Shown one piece after another: positions 38,552 through 46,892 of a stretch of DNA of 64,000 bases (positions within the stretch are counted from its first letter, which is position 1; every line of letters begins with the position of its first letter). The position numbers were made by a program, and so were the translations under genes. The stretch covers positions 4,553,501-4,617,500 of the forward strand of contig CP138355.1 of assembly GCA_033584155.1 (NCBI GenBank), read 5' to 3'. The notes under the pieces were generated by a model. That model searched no databases. It was not told the origin of the DNA and was given only the letters and a program-made list of their open reading frames with translations. This DNA comes from Candidatus Electrothrix scaldis (GTDB lineage Bacteria; Desulfobacterota; Desulfobulbia; Desulfobulbales; Desulfobulbaceae).

Positions 38552-38871
38552 AGTTCCTCCTCCTTCTTATAACGTTTACAAAACGAGCAAAGGCTCTTAC
38601 AAAAGCCTGCCCACCTCCTCCATCCTTTTCCACAACCCGAAAAGAACTGACAGACATAACTCGGCAAAAAGCAGACCATGATTTAAAAAATTTAACCTCA
38701 CTCAATAAAAAAGTACAAAATGCTATACAAAACCAATGAGGTACAAAAAGAGCAGTTCAATCATATCGAGTGCAACAAAAAAGAATTCTGAGAGAAGATC
38801 CCAGGAAGGCAAAACAAAAAAACGTCACCAAGTGACATTTTTACGTCAAAACAACAAGATAAGAATAATTA
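38552..38871. other. Divergent intergenic region upstream of the RCC1 gene
   Basis: About 320 bases. It contains a short hairpin GTCAC-CAA-GTGAC at 38824-38836 flanked by A and T runs. A ribosome site for the RCC1 gene lies at the left end. No supported gene. Confidence 0.4.
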
Positions 38872-38900
38872 TTGAAATTAACAAAAAAGCAGGCTAGTAT
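38872..38900 (+). promoter_or_regulatory. Sigma-70-type promoter for the aminopropyltransferase operon
   Basis: TTGAAA (38872-38877), a 17-base spacer, and TAGTAT (38895-38900). It is about 80 bases before the first gene of the operon, and no other good candidate was seen. Confidence 0.6.
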
Positions 38901-38981
38901 TTTACTCTTAAAAAACAGGATGAAAATGAATCGGCAGCAGGAAAGAAGTGCCGGGAGAGAACTCAAATCACGGGGTGAAGA

Positions 38982-39254
38982 ATGCTGGGAAAAGTTTTTT
39001 GGGGAATGGTGATTCTGCTCTTTATCGCAATATTAGTCATTCCATTTATCCTGCCCTCTTATTATGCAAACCAAGCAGACGCTCAGTATAATAATGAGCA
39101 GTATTATGATGAGAACTATGAAAGCGAGGGAGATGACGGGGACGACATTGACATCGATTTCAAAAAACGCCGTAAGAAGACCTCAACAGGAGGCTTCTTT
39201 TCAAAAAGCGTCCGATCCTCAGGCGGTTCCCGTAGCTTCAGCAGCGGCAAATAA
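38982..39254 (+). CDS. Small membrane protein at the head of the polyamine-type operon
   Basis: 90 aa. One hydrophobic helix at residues 5-27 followed by an acidic, Tyr/Asn-rich stretch, then Lys/Arg/Ser-rich tail ending GGSRSFSSGK. Single-pass membrane protein with a charged cytoplasmic or periplasmic tail. It is 9 bases before the membrane-linked aminopropyltransferase gene, so translation is probably coupled. Not recognised from a known family. Confidence 0.6.
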   Translation: MLGKVFWGMVILLFIAILVIPFILPSYYANQADAQYNNEQYYDENYESEGDDGDDIDIDFKKRRKKTSTGGFFSKSVRSSGGSRSFSSGK

Positions 39255-39263
39255 TCAGCGTTC

Positions 39264-40802
39264 ATGCCTTCCAACCAACTCCGCCTGACCCGATCACGGG
39301 CAGCGGTTCTGCAAATTTCCGTGCTGGTGGTCGCGCTGTGCGGCATTGTCTACGAGCTGCTCATCGCCACGGTGTCTTCCTACCTGCTCGGTGATTCAGT
39401 CCGCCAATTTTCCATCACCATTGGTTTGTTCATGGCGGCAATGGGTCTTGGTGCTTATATCACCCGCTTTGTGAACAGCCACCTCATTGCCCGCTTTGTT
39501 ATCATCGAAATTTTAGTGGCCCTGATTGGTGGCCTTTCCACGGTCATTCTTTTCCTGGTCTTCCCCTGGTCAAGATTTTATCAACCCACTATGTACGGGT
39601 TGATCATTGCCATCGGCACTCTAGTGGGTATGGAAATTCCCCTGCTGACCCGAGTACTCAGCGAAAGCGGAGATATCCGTCGCTCCATCGCTGATGTCCT
39701 TTCCCTGGATTATGTGGGTGCGCTGATCGGCTCTGTTGCCTTTCCGTTGTTCCTCTTGCCCTTTCTTGGCCTGTTCCGGGCGAGCTTTGTTATAGGCTTT
39801 TTCAATGCCGGGGTGGCGCTCTTCAACGTTGCGGTCTTTTCTGCTCTCCTCCGTTTTCCGCGACGATATGCGGCCTTGGCTCTACTGACCTGTGCCATGC
39901 TCATCTCGGTACTGGTGACCAGCGAACAGATTACTGCCTTTGCCGAAGGTCAGCTCTATGCCGACCGCATCATCTTCTCGGAGCAGACCCCGTACCAGAA
40001 GATTGTCCTGACCAGGGAAGCAGGAAACGACCGCCATCGCCTCTACCTTGATGGCCATATCCAGTTTGCCGAATCCGATGAATACCGCTATCATGAGGCC
40101 TTGGTGCATCCTGTGCTCTCTGCGCCAGGTCCTCGGAAAGAGGTACTGATCCTTGGTGGCGGAGACGGGCTAGCGGTGCGGGAAATCCTGAAATACCAAG
40201 ATGTGGAGCGCATCACCTTGGTGGATATTGATCCAGCTATCACCAGGATCTGTTCCACCCTGGCCCCGATTACTCGCCTGAATCAAGGAGCCCTGCAAGA
40301 TCCTCGGGTGCGAATCCGCAATGAGGACGCCTTTGCCTTTCTTCGCCAAAGCAAAGAGGTCTTTGATCGGGTTATTATCGATCTACCAGACCCTCATAAC
40401 GAGGCTTTGAGCAAGCTGTACAGCGTAGAATTTTATACTCTGCTGTCCCGGAGATTAGCACCGAGCGGTTTAGCAGTCAGTCAGTCCACCTCGCCCCTGA
40501 TGACGAAAGAAACCTTCTGGGCTGTCGGTGAAACCATGCATAGTGCGGGTTACGATGTCCTCCGCTACCAGGTCAATGTCCCCTCTTTTTCCGGGGACTG
40601 GGGCTTCACCCTTGCTGCCCGCCCTGGTGCTCTGCCCACCGACTTTCTCATCCCGGAAAACAAAACCCGCTTCCTCACCAGCCGACTCATGGAAGCGGCC
40701 ACCGTTTTTGCCAAGGATGAACAGGTGCAATCAGCCCTGACCAATTCTATTTTTGAACCCAAACTCTATCTGACCTACAACCGGGAAGCAGCCCGTTGGT
40801 AA
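39264..40802 (+). CDS. Membrane-anchored spermidine synthase-like aminopropyltransferase
   Basis: 512 aa. About seven membrane helices in residues 12-225, then a class I methyltransferase fold of the spermidine synthase type (about 240-480) with LILGGGDGLAVREIL (SAM-type glycine loop, near 295), LVDIDPAIT and VIIDLPDPHNEALSKLYS (substrate loop). Such fused proteins are thought to transfer aminopropyl groups from decarboxylated SAM to a membrane-near amine. The SpeD-like gene downstream would make the donor. Substrate is unknown. Confidence 0.8.
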   Translation: MPSNQLRLTRSRAAVLQISVLVVALCGIVYELLIATVSSYLLGDSVRQFSITIGLFMAAMGLGAYITRFVNSHLIARFVIIEILVALIGGLSTVILFLVFPWSRFYQPTMYGLIIAIGTLVGMEIPLLTRVLSESGDIRRSIADVLSLDYVGALIGSVAFPLFLLPFLGLFRASFVIGFFNAGVALFNVAVFSALLRFPRRYAALALLTCAMLISVLVTSEQITAFAEGQLYADRIIFSEQTPYQKIVLTREAGNDRHRLYLDGHIQFAESDEYRYHEALVHPVLSAPGPRKEVLILGGGDGLAVREILKYQDVERITLVDIDPAITRICSTLAPITRLNQGALQDPRVRIRNEDAFAFLRQSKEVFDRVIIDLPDPHNEALSKLYSVEFYTLLSRRLAPSGLAVSQSTSPLMTKETFWAVGETMHSAGYDVLRYQVNVPSFSGDWGFTLAARPGALPTDFLIPENKTRFLTSRLMEAATVFAKDEQVQSALTNSIFEPKLYLTYNREAARW

Positions 40803-40827
40803 ATCATTTTACGAGGAGGAGCATGTC

Positions 40828-41694
40828 ATGATCAACTTCACAGAAACCGCTGAGCTCTATTACGGTATGCTGTATATCATTCTGGGGATTGCCGTCCTAG
40901 CACTCAGTAAAGTCATCGTCAACCTGATGAGCCCATATAAAATCAACAAGGAGCTGGTCCATTCCGATAATCAGGCCCTGGGCGTGACCTTGGCTGGTTA
41001 TTACGCAGGAGTAGTGATCATCTTCCTGGGGGCAGTTATCGGGGAGAGCGAAGCAGAGACCGCAACTTTTGGGAGTCTCTTTCTTGAAGCTGCGATTGAC
41101 TTAGGCTATGCGGTGTTTGGCATCTTTGCCCTGAATCTCTGCCGTAAGGTGGTAGACATGGCCATCCTCTATAAATTCAGTACGGTCAAGGAGATCATCA
41201 CTGATCGCAATATCGGTACCGGCGCAGTAGAGGCAGGAGCCATGATCGCAACGGCCCTGATGATTGCCGGTGCGATCAATGGAGCTGGATCTCTTCTCTC
41301 CACCCTGGTCTTCTTTGTCCTTGGTATGGGCCTGCTCATCCTGTTCAGCCATTTTCACGCCTTCCTTACGCCCTATGATGACCATGACGAGATTGAGAAA
41401 GACAACGTGGCTGCTGGCGCTTATCTCGGCTTTTCCCTGGTGGCCCTCGGTATTATCGTGCTCAAGGCTACAGCCGGGGACTTCATCAGCTGGGGCTATA
41501 ACCTCTCCTGGTTTGCAGGTTATGCTATTATCGGTTTTCTCGGATTGGCGGTCTTACAAAAGCTGATCCTGACCGTCTTCCTGCCTGGCGCCAATATTGA
41601 GGAAGAAATCAGCCGAGACCGCAACATGAACATCGCCTGGATAGGTGGTACCATGAGCATTGGTGTTGCTGCGCTGATCTTCTTTCTGCTGTAA
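40828..41694 (+). CDS. DUF350 membrane protein with two DUF350 modules
   Basis: 288 aa, about eight hydrophobic segments arranged as two similar halves (residues about 15-130 and 140-285), each with the small-residue glycine pattern of DUF350. This family is found in clusters with SpeD, spermidine synthase-like and ATP-grasp enzymes. Its role is unknown, possibly transport or membrane anchoring. GAGGAGG precedes the ATG. The SpeD-like gene starts 5 bases after its stop. Confidence 0.75.
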   Translation: MINFTETAELYYGMLYIILGIAVLALSKVIVNLMSPYKINKELVHSDNQALGVTLAGYYAGVVIIFLGAVIGESEAETATFGSLFLEAAIDLGYAVFGIFALNLCRKVVDMAILYKFSTVKEIITDRNIGTGAVEAGAMIATALMIAGAINGAGSLLSTLVFFVLGMGLLILFSHFHAFLTPYDDHDEIEKDNVAAGAYLGFSLVALGIIVLKATAGDFISWGYNLSWFAGYAIIGFLGLAVLQKLILTVFLPGANIEEEISRDRNMNIAWIGGTMSIGVAALIFFLL

Positions 41695-41699
41695 GAGAT

Positions 41700-42062
41700 A
41701 TGGAGTTCGGAAAAGACCTGCAAATGGCAGAAGGCACGGTGTTCCATGCCGCGCTCTCCTTCACTAATGTGGGGGCGGACCTCGGTGATAAGAAGCTCCT
41801 GCAAAAGGTGGCAGAACGCATCGTGGAGCATTTCCGTCTGGATGTGGTGGATGTGCATTGGCATTACTACTCGCCTATCGGCATCACGGGTGTCTATGTG
41901 CTCCAGCAATCCAGCCTGACCCTGCATACCTGGCCGGAATTCAACAAGCTGGTGATTGACGTCACCACCTGTGGCGCTCAGGTGGATCTGGAGGTTATTC
42001 TGCCAGAGTTAAAGGATACGCTGGCTACGGATACGGTGCAGCTTTCTGCTGAGATCCTGTAG
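41700..42062 (+). CDS. speD: S-adenosylmethionine decarboxylase-like protein
   Basis: 120 aa, class 1B length. Decarboxylated SAM from such enzymes donates the aminopropyl group in polyamine synthesis. The proenzyme self-cleaves before a Ser that becomes the pyruvoyl cofactor. Seen: VLQQSSLTLHTWPE, giving catalytic Ser71, His76 and Cys91 with the spacing of known class 1B enzymes (5 and 15 residues). The residue before the cleavage serine is Gln70 where Glu is typical. Otherwise the family core is intact, so activity is likely but the substitution is notable. Last gene of the operon. Confidence 0.8.
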   Translation: MEFGKDLQMAEGTVFHAALSFTNVGADLGDKKLLQKVAERIVEHFRLDVVDVHWHYYSPIGITGVYVLQQSSLTLHTWPEFNKLVIDVTTCGAQVDLEVILPELKDTLATDTVQLSAEIL

Positions 42063-42201
42063 AGCCACCCCGCATCGTCTCTCTCTATTCCGGCATCGCC
42101 ATCAAACTGACCAGCCTTGGCCTTTAGCTTAACCAAGGATGGGCTTTGCGGATTCCATATAAAACTTCCACTTATTAACACTATTATACAAAAAACAAAA
42201 C

Positions 42202-42741
42202 ATGAGTGATATCAATAGCAAATTATACCAAAGAGCACAAGCTTGTGCTTTATCACAGGATTATTCCGAAGCAATGAGAATAATAGAAAGACTTTTAAAA
42301 TTGACAGATTATTCGCATGAGTTATTGCGTTTCAAGGCAAATGTAATTGATCTCAAAACATCTCAAGAATTAAACGGTAATATCATTTCTGAAAAAGAAT
42401 CGGAAAAACAATATGAATTAGCTTACACCCTTTATTTAAGTATTCTTAAAACAAAACCTGACTATGTACCTGCCATCATTGACATCGGTGATTACTGGGA
42501 ACGTAAAGGCATGCTTGAGCATTCACTAATATTTTACGATAACGCAATAGAACTACTGGAGAAAGGCATTTTCGGAGAGTCACTAAAAGACGAAGTTGAA
42601 GAAGCTTTTTACAATAAAGCCATGGTACTTAAAGAACTAAAGAGACATGATGAGGCTGAATTCTCTTTGGCGAGAGGAAGGAAATACAATCCAGATTCAA
42701 TTTTATTAAAAAACAATGTGCAATCAGTCACTAAACACTGA
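42202..42741 (+). CDS. TPR-like helical repeat protein
   Basis: 179 aa, AT-rich compared with the operon before it. Regular helix pairs with TPR-type spacing: AMRIIERLLKLTDY near 30, AYTLYLSILKTKPDYVPAIIDIG near 75-97, then ALIFYDNAIELLEKG-type and AEFSLARGRKYNPDSILL. No signal peptide. TPR proteins mediate protein contacts; the partner is unknown. No clear ribosome site before the ATG. Confidence 0.5.
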   Translation: MSDINSKLYQRAQACALSQDYSEAMRIIERLLKLTDYSHELLRFKANVIDLKTSQELNGNIISEKESEKQYELAYTLYLSILKTKPDYVPAIIDIGDYWERKGMLEHSLIFYDNAIELLEKGIFGESLKDEVEEAFYNKAMVLKELKRHDEAEFSLARGRKYNPDSILLKNNVQSVTKH

Positions 42742-43284
42742 CAGAGGGAGCAGTCCTACTGCAGGTTAGTTCCACGTTACAAATCCCACAAAAAAAACAT
42801 TCCTCCTCTATCCTCCTGCTTATAGTCAGTATCTCCTCAAAACCAACCACCTCCCCATAGCAAACCTGCACCGTTCAGCATCGTCATAGGTATCACGAAA
42901 AAATCGTTATACGTATAACGGCAAATTCGTTATACGTATCACGGCAAGTTCGTTATACCTATCACGGTAAGTTCGTTATTAGTATAACGGCAGATTCATT
43001 ATACCTATAACGACCAATTCGCATCGAGTATCACGGCCCATCTCCCTATAAAATCCGCGCTCAGCTCCCACTCCACAGAGCGATTCTCCGATGCCCGACA
43101 CCAGCTTCATGATTACATCTCTGTATATCGACTGCTATTTTCCTATTTACTTTTATAATTAAGATGGTAAAAAGTTGACCGTATACAAAAATATGCAAAA
43201 ATGTATTCGAGTCATCTACTCAAGTTTATCGTTTATTGTCCCCAACTGCCGATCCGGGATGAGGGCTTATGTGGAGCAACTATT
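42742..43284. other. Intergenic region with a palindrome array
   Basis: About 540 bases. The left third has no signal that I can interpret. The middle holds a seven-unit 23-bp array (next entry). The right part is AT-rich leader of the PAS protein. The reading frame that starts at 43201 is a possible longer start of that gene, but ATG 43285 is better supported. Confidence 0.5.
42882..43042. repeat. Seven tandem 23-bp units with palindromic cores
   Basis: Units start at 42882, 42905, 42928, 42951, 42974, 42997 and 43020, each exactly 23 bases. The clearest unit contains CGTTATACGTATAACG, a perfect 16-base palindrome, followed by about 7 bases ending ATT or GTT. The outer units are degenerate. 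Equal spacing with a palindromic core fits an array of binding sites for a dimeric protein, or iterons. There are no spacers of the CRISPR kind. Confidence 0.7.
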
Positions 43285-44025
43285 ATGGAAGAAAGCAAAA
43301 GAAACACTGAGGATCTCCTTGCGGAAATACATTTCCTGAAGGGAAAACTTGCTGAGCTGGAAGCTGTCCAACAAGATAAACAAAGAATTGAGAAGGAGCT
43401 TCAGCGATCTAACGAAATTCTCAATATGTTGATCAATAACATACCCAGCCAGGTCTTCTGGAAGAACCGAGCCCTGATCTACACGGGATGCAATAAAGCC
43501 TTTGCAGGGATAGTCGGCATGAACACCCCTGCTGAAGTGATAGGAAAGTCAGATTATGATCTTGCCCGTGATGCCACCCATGCAAACTCGTACAGGGAAT
43601 GGGACAAGAGGATTATGGATAGCGGCGAACCTGTCCTTGATCTGGAGGAATCCTACCATAACTCAGACGGCAGTGAAGGAACCGTCCTGACCAGCAAAGT
43701 CCCGCTTCAGGACCATAAAGGTAATGTCTATGGAATCCTGGGGATCTGCACGGATATATCAGAGCGAAAGAAAATTGAGCTGGAGAATGAGACGCTCATT
43801 GATGAACTCACCAAGGCGATTTCCGAGGTAAGAACCCTGGAGGGCTTGCTCCCCATCTGTTCAAACTGCAAAAAGATACGGGATGATCAGGGCTATTGGA
43901 ATCAGATTGAACACTTCATCGCGGAGCACTCTGATGCGGAATTCAGCCACAGCATCTGCCAGGACTGCGCCTTAAAGCTCTACCCGGAGCTTGTCGATGA
44001 GCGTGGCAACTTTTTACGCCCTTGA
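43285..44025 (+). CDS. PAS-domain sensor protein with C-terminal Cys-rich module
   Basis: 246 aa from ATG 43285, preceded by GGAG at 9 bases. Coiled-coil start (about 1-40), one PAS domain (about 45-165, including PSQVFWKNRALIYTGCNKAF in pieces and ILGICTDISERKKIE), then a conserved tail with ICSNCKKIRDDQGYWNQIE and SHSICQDCALKLYPEL. This CxxC plus CxxC pair is a known appendage of PAS and receiver proteins in Desulfobacterota and is likely a zinc site. No kinase or output domain, so it probably acts on a partner. Confidence 0.7.
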   Translation: MEESKRNTEDLLAEIHFLKGKLAELEAVQQDKQRIEKELQRSNEILNMLINNIPSQVFWKNRALIYTGCNKAFAGIVGMNTPAEVIGKSDYDLARDATHANSYREWDKRIMDSGEPVLDLEESYHNSDGSEGTVLTSKVPLQDHKGNVYGILGICTDISERKKIELENETLIDELTKAISEVRTLEGLLPICSNCKKIRDDQGYWNQIEHFIAEHSDAEFSHSICQDCALKLYPELVDERGNFLRP

Positions 44026-44044
44026 GCTGTAGGTGAAAAATAAG

Positions 44045-44072
44045 AAAGGCAGACCTTGCGGCCTGCCTCTTC
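44045..44072. terminator. Hairpin between convergent genes
   Basis: AGGCAG (44047-44052) pairs with CTGCCT (44063-44068), followed by CTTCTTC. It can end transcripts from both sides. The stem is short. Confidence 0.5.
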
Positions 44073-44106
44073 TTCTCCCCCTGCATCGCCAAGGAAAGCA
44101 GATTTT

Positions 44107-44973
44107 TTACAAGCCCAAATCCTTATGCACCTTATCCAGGGCCTCGGGAAGGCAACGCAGGATTTCCTGCACCTGGGTTGCCGGGGTTGGTCGAGATAAC
44201 TCACCCGCAGCCCGATTCGCCCGTCCGGCGATCCGGCAGGCTTGTACAGGGCTGACACCCGCATAAATCAAACCACTGATCATCCCGGTGATGAGATCGC
44301 CAGTGCCACCAATGGGCTCCATCGTCTCGATACTGGGCTCGCTGATGGTATCAACGATCTCGCCGTCCTGGCAGACATAATCAATCGCACCTTTGACAAA
44401 CATAGTCTTGGTGGCGTTCTTGCCCTCGTAGGCGCGGCGAATCAACTCCGGTACATCTTCTTCCATATTAAAGATAAAGCCCCGGGTAAAGCTGGGGTGA
44501 TCGGCTTTATCATCGGCCAGAAAAGCAGTCTCTCCCAAGTCCGGGGTAAACACATCATAATAATGGGAATCCCCACCGGCCTTAGCCACATACATGCTAC
44601 CTGCATCAGCGATCAAAATTGGCTTCTGCTCCATTGTATCAATGGTTGCCAGGACCTTTTTGTTCAGCTTCAGATCGGGCATGACATAATGCAGGGTCAT
44701 AACCTTGGCGCCCATTTCCGGAAGATGCTCAGCAAGGTGCTTATAGATGGCTTCGCTTCCCTTGCGTTTCCCGATATCTCCAGCCACAACGCCGATAGGG
44801 GCATCCACCCCGTATTTTTGACAGGTAATGCAGGCAGAGGTCATCATGGCCTCATTGCCGCGATTAATGGCAAGCTCGTGGCCATCAATAGTTATTCCCT
44901 TCTCGTTATAGGCAACAGGTCCTATCAGAAGAGGCAGATCTTCGACAGGAACTGCTCCGGCTAACAACAACAT
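44107..44973 (-). CDS. Ribokinase-fold protein related to NAD(P)HX dehydratase
   Basis: 288 aa. The fold has the YjeF C-terminal/ThiD type signature PIGGTGDLITGMISGLIYAG near residue 222 with the Asp that acts as base, VAGDIGKRKGSEAIY near 63, and DLGETAFLADD. Such proteins dehydrate damaged NAD(P)H hydrates or phosphorylate small molecules. The YjeF epimerase domain is absent. TAGGAG lies 8 bases before the ATG, and the DUF3343 gene stops 2 bases upstream, so the two are co-expressed. The exact substrate is open. Confidence 0.65.
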   Translation of the reverse strand: MLLLAGAVPVEDLPLLIGPVAYNEKGITIDGHELAINRGNEAMMTSACITCQKYGVDAPIGVVAGDIGKRKGSEAIYKHLAEHLPEMGAKVMTLHYVMPDLKLNKKVLATIDTMEQKPILIADAGSMYVAKAGGDSHYYDVFTPDLGETAFLADDKADHPSFTRGFIFNMEEDVPELIRRAYEGKNATKTMFVKGAIDYVCQDGEIVDTISEPSIETMEPIGGTGDLITGMISGLIYAGVSPVQACRIAGRANRAAGELSRPTPATQVQEILRCLPEALDKVHKDLGL

Positions 44974-44975
44974 AA

Positions 44976-45545
44976 TTATGCTCCTATTTCCCGGACCAGC
45001 TCTTCCCGGGCAGTGTTCAATGAGTAGGCACAGAGAGAAAAACCCACCTCGGTGAGATCAGGGGCCTCGCTGATATGCTGACCGATGAGTGCCGTTGCCA
45101 GATAGGGCACATCAGGACAACCACCACCGGAAATATTGACGATAATCTTGGTCTCAACATCAACGGTAATCTTCATATTCGCCGCCCTGACCATAAGATA
45201 TTTATCACCGTACCATTTCTTGCGAACAAAATGGAGCGGCTCCATTCCCTCGCAGGTAATCGGAACCACATCCAGAGGCGTAAGGTGGGCAGTATTCAAC
45301 AGCTCGGTAATGGCTGCTTCCGCTTCCATAGGGAATTCCACACTGAGGTCACAGCCAGTCCGGTAGGATGGCGGCGGGCTCACAACCCGAATTTCATACC
45401 CTTCGTCCCGTAGGATATGTTCAACATCAATAACCGTTGTCGGATGGGCAAAGATAAGCAAACCACGGGTGACAGCTTGACTGTCTGTTTCCTCCTGAGC
45501 AGACTTCTCCTCAGAAGGTGTCTCCTTTTTTTTAAACCATTTCAT
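44976..45545 (-). CDS. DUF3343-domain protein
   Basis: 189 aa. A charged N-terminal segment (KKKETPSEEKSAQEE) precedes a DUF3343-type domain (about 25-105, LLIFAHPTTVIDVEHILRDEGY and SPPPSYRTGCDLSVEF), with a Cys at about residue 64. DUF3343 proteins have been proposed as sulfur or selenium carriers. The second half (ANMKITVDVETKIIVNIS near 122) is conserved but unassigned. It is transcribed just before the NADHX-dehydratase-like gene. Confidence 0.6.
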   Translation of the reverse strand: MKWFKKKETPSEEKSAQEETDSQAVTRGLLIFAHPTTVIDVEHILRDEGYEIRVVSPPPSYRTGCDLSVEFPMEAEAAITELLNTAHLTPLDVVPITCEGMEPLHFVRKKWYGDKYLMVRAANMKITVDVETKIIVNISGGGCPDVPYLATALIGQHISEAPDLTEVGFSLCAYSLNTAREELVREIGA

Positions 45546-45761
45546 GGTGCTCTTTTGTACTGAGGGTGAAAGAAAAATATCCTGCTCCTCCTGGAACAGG
45601 ACAAAAATTTATACCAGAGTGTTACATAAGCGCTGAGCCTTTGCAAATAAAAAATACCACAGACCGAGTAACAATCTAATATCCCAACATAAGCAGGGAG
45701 AAGATACAGACATCAGAGCATGTGATAACTTCTATATTCTGCGGATTTATTCTGGAAGAGA

Positions 45762-46883
45762 CTATCCCAAACGAAAAACACGAATGGTTGCCTGGGCTGA
45801 TTTTTTCCAGGTAAATCCTTGGGCCCAGGCTCGGCCCTGAATAACCATCAATTCCCGTTCAGCTGGAGTTTTTTCGACAGTCTCGAGAATAGCCCTGGCA
45901 AAGGACTCAGGGGAGCTCTCTTGTACATAGACAGCACAATTCCCCCCAACTTCAGGCAAGGAGGCCTTCTTCATGGTAACCACGGGCACTCCGGCGAGAA
46001 GCCCTTCCAGAACCGGCAGACCAAAGCCCTCATACTCCGACGGTAACACAAAGACATCTGCCCCTTGATACAAGGAACGTAGGCCCGTGTATTCTAACCC
46101 AGCAAGACGGTGGACCCGCGCCCTTGCCGGACAGGCTGCAAGGCTCTCCTGCACCTGCGTCTCTCCTCGTCTTGCCTTCCCTACGATGACCAAATGATGA
46201 GGAACCTTGTCAGCAAGGAGAGAAAAGGCCTCAATCAACAGATGTACCTGCTTATGCGGATAGGTGTGGGCCACACAAAGGATATACGGTTTCCCCTCGA
46301 CTGGCAGCTCCACGACATCCTCTTCCTTGACAGGGCAGGCAAAATCCGGTTCTACTCCCTCAAGGACCGCTCGAACCTTTTCCTTCCGAGCAAAACCGTA
46401 GCGGAGTATTTCTTCTTTGGAGAATTCTGAAACAGCAATAACCGTCTCACATTGTCGACAAGCCACCCGCACCAGAGCATCCAGGGTGATACGCTCTAAA
46501 GAACTCAGATCATCAGGATGACTTTTGTACTGGAGATCATGAACCGTCACAACCTGCGGGCAAGGACTGAGGGCTGGTGCGGTATAACCGGGAGACCAAA
46601 GTATCATCACCTTGCTCTTCCAGACATACCAAGGCAAGAGCAGCTGTTCATAAATGATCCGTAGCGGCCTGATCGCGGCCCGCAAGGGCAACTGAATATA
46701 CTCCACATTGGGGAAGGCCTTCAGTTCATCACGAAAAAGTTCTTCATTATCTCGTGTGGTAAACAGAACAAAGACATCTCGGGGACTTTCTTCCACCATC
46801 GCAAAAAGATTACGGCGAAGATAGATTTCTGTGCCCCCTACATCCCCTGGCACAAGGAACAGGGTATTGATTCCAATACGCAT
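45762..46883 (-). CDS. Glycosyltransferase family 4 protein
   Basis: 373 aa, two Rossmann-like halves. N-terminus MRIGINTLFLVPGDVGGTEIYLRR holds the glycine loop (quoted only in part: GDVGGTEIYL). The donor site VLPSEYEGFGLPVLEG has the E-x7-E motif of GT4, near residue 280. Adds a sugar from a nucleotide or phosphate donor. Last of four co-directional genes with gaps of 9, 6 and 29 bases, a polysaccharide or surface glycan operon. Confidence 0.85.
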   Translation of the reverse strand: MRIGINTLFLVPGDVGGTEIYLRRNLFAMVEESPRDVFVLFTTRDNEELFRDELKAFPNVEYIQLPLRAAIRPLRIIYEQLLLPWYVWKSKVMILWSPGYTAPALSPCPQVVTVHDLQYKSHPDDLSSLERITLDALVRVACRQCETVIAVSEFSKEEILRYGFARKEKVRAVLEGVEPDFACPVKEEDVVELPVEGKPYILCVAHTYPHKQVHLLIEAFSLLADKVPHHLVIVGKARRGETQVQESLAACPARARVHRLAGLEYTGLRSLYQGADVFVLPSEYEGFGLPVLEGLLAGVPVVTMKKASLPEVGGNCAVYVQESSPESFARAILETVEKTPAERELMVIQGRAWAQGFTWKKSAQATIRVFRLG

Positions 46884-46892
46884 CCGCCCTTG

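Noticed and set aside
38824-38836. Terminator at GTCAC-CAA-GTGAC
   Set aside because: The stem is only five pairs and lies upstream of a promoter, with no gene ending near it.
42882-43042. CRISPR array
   Set aside because: Units are contiguous 23-bp copies without unique spacers, and no cas gene is present.
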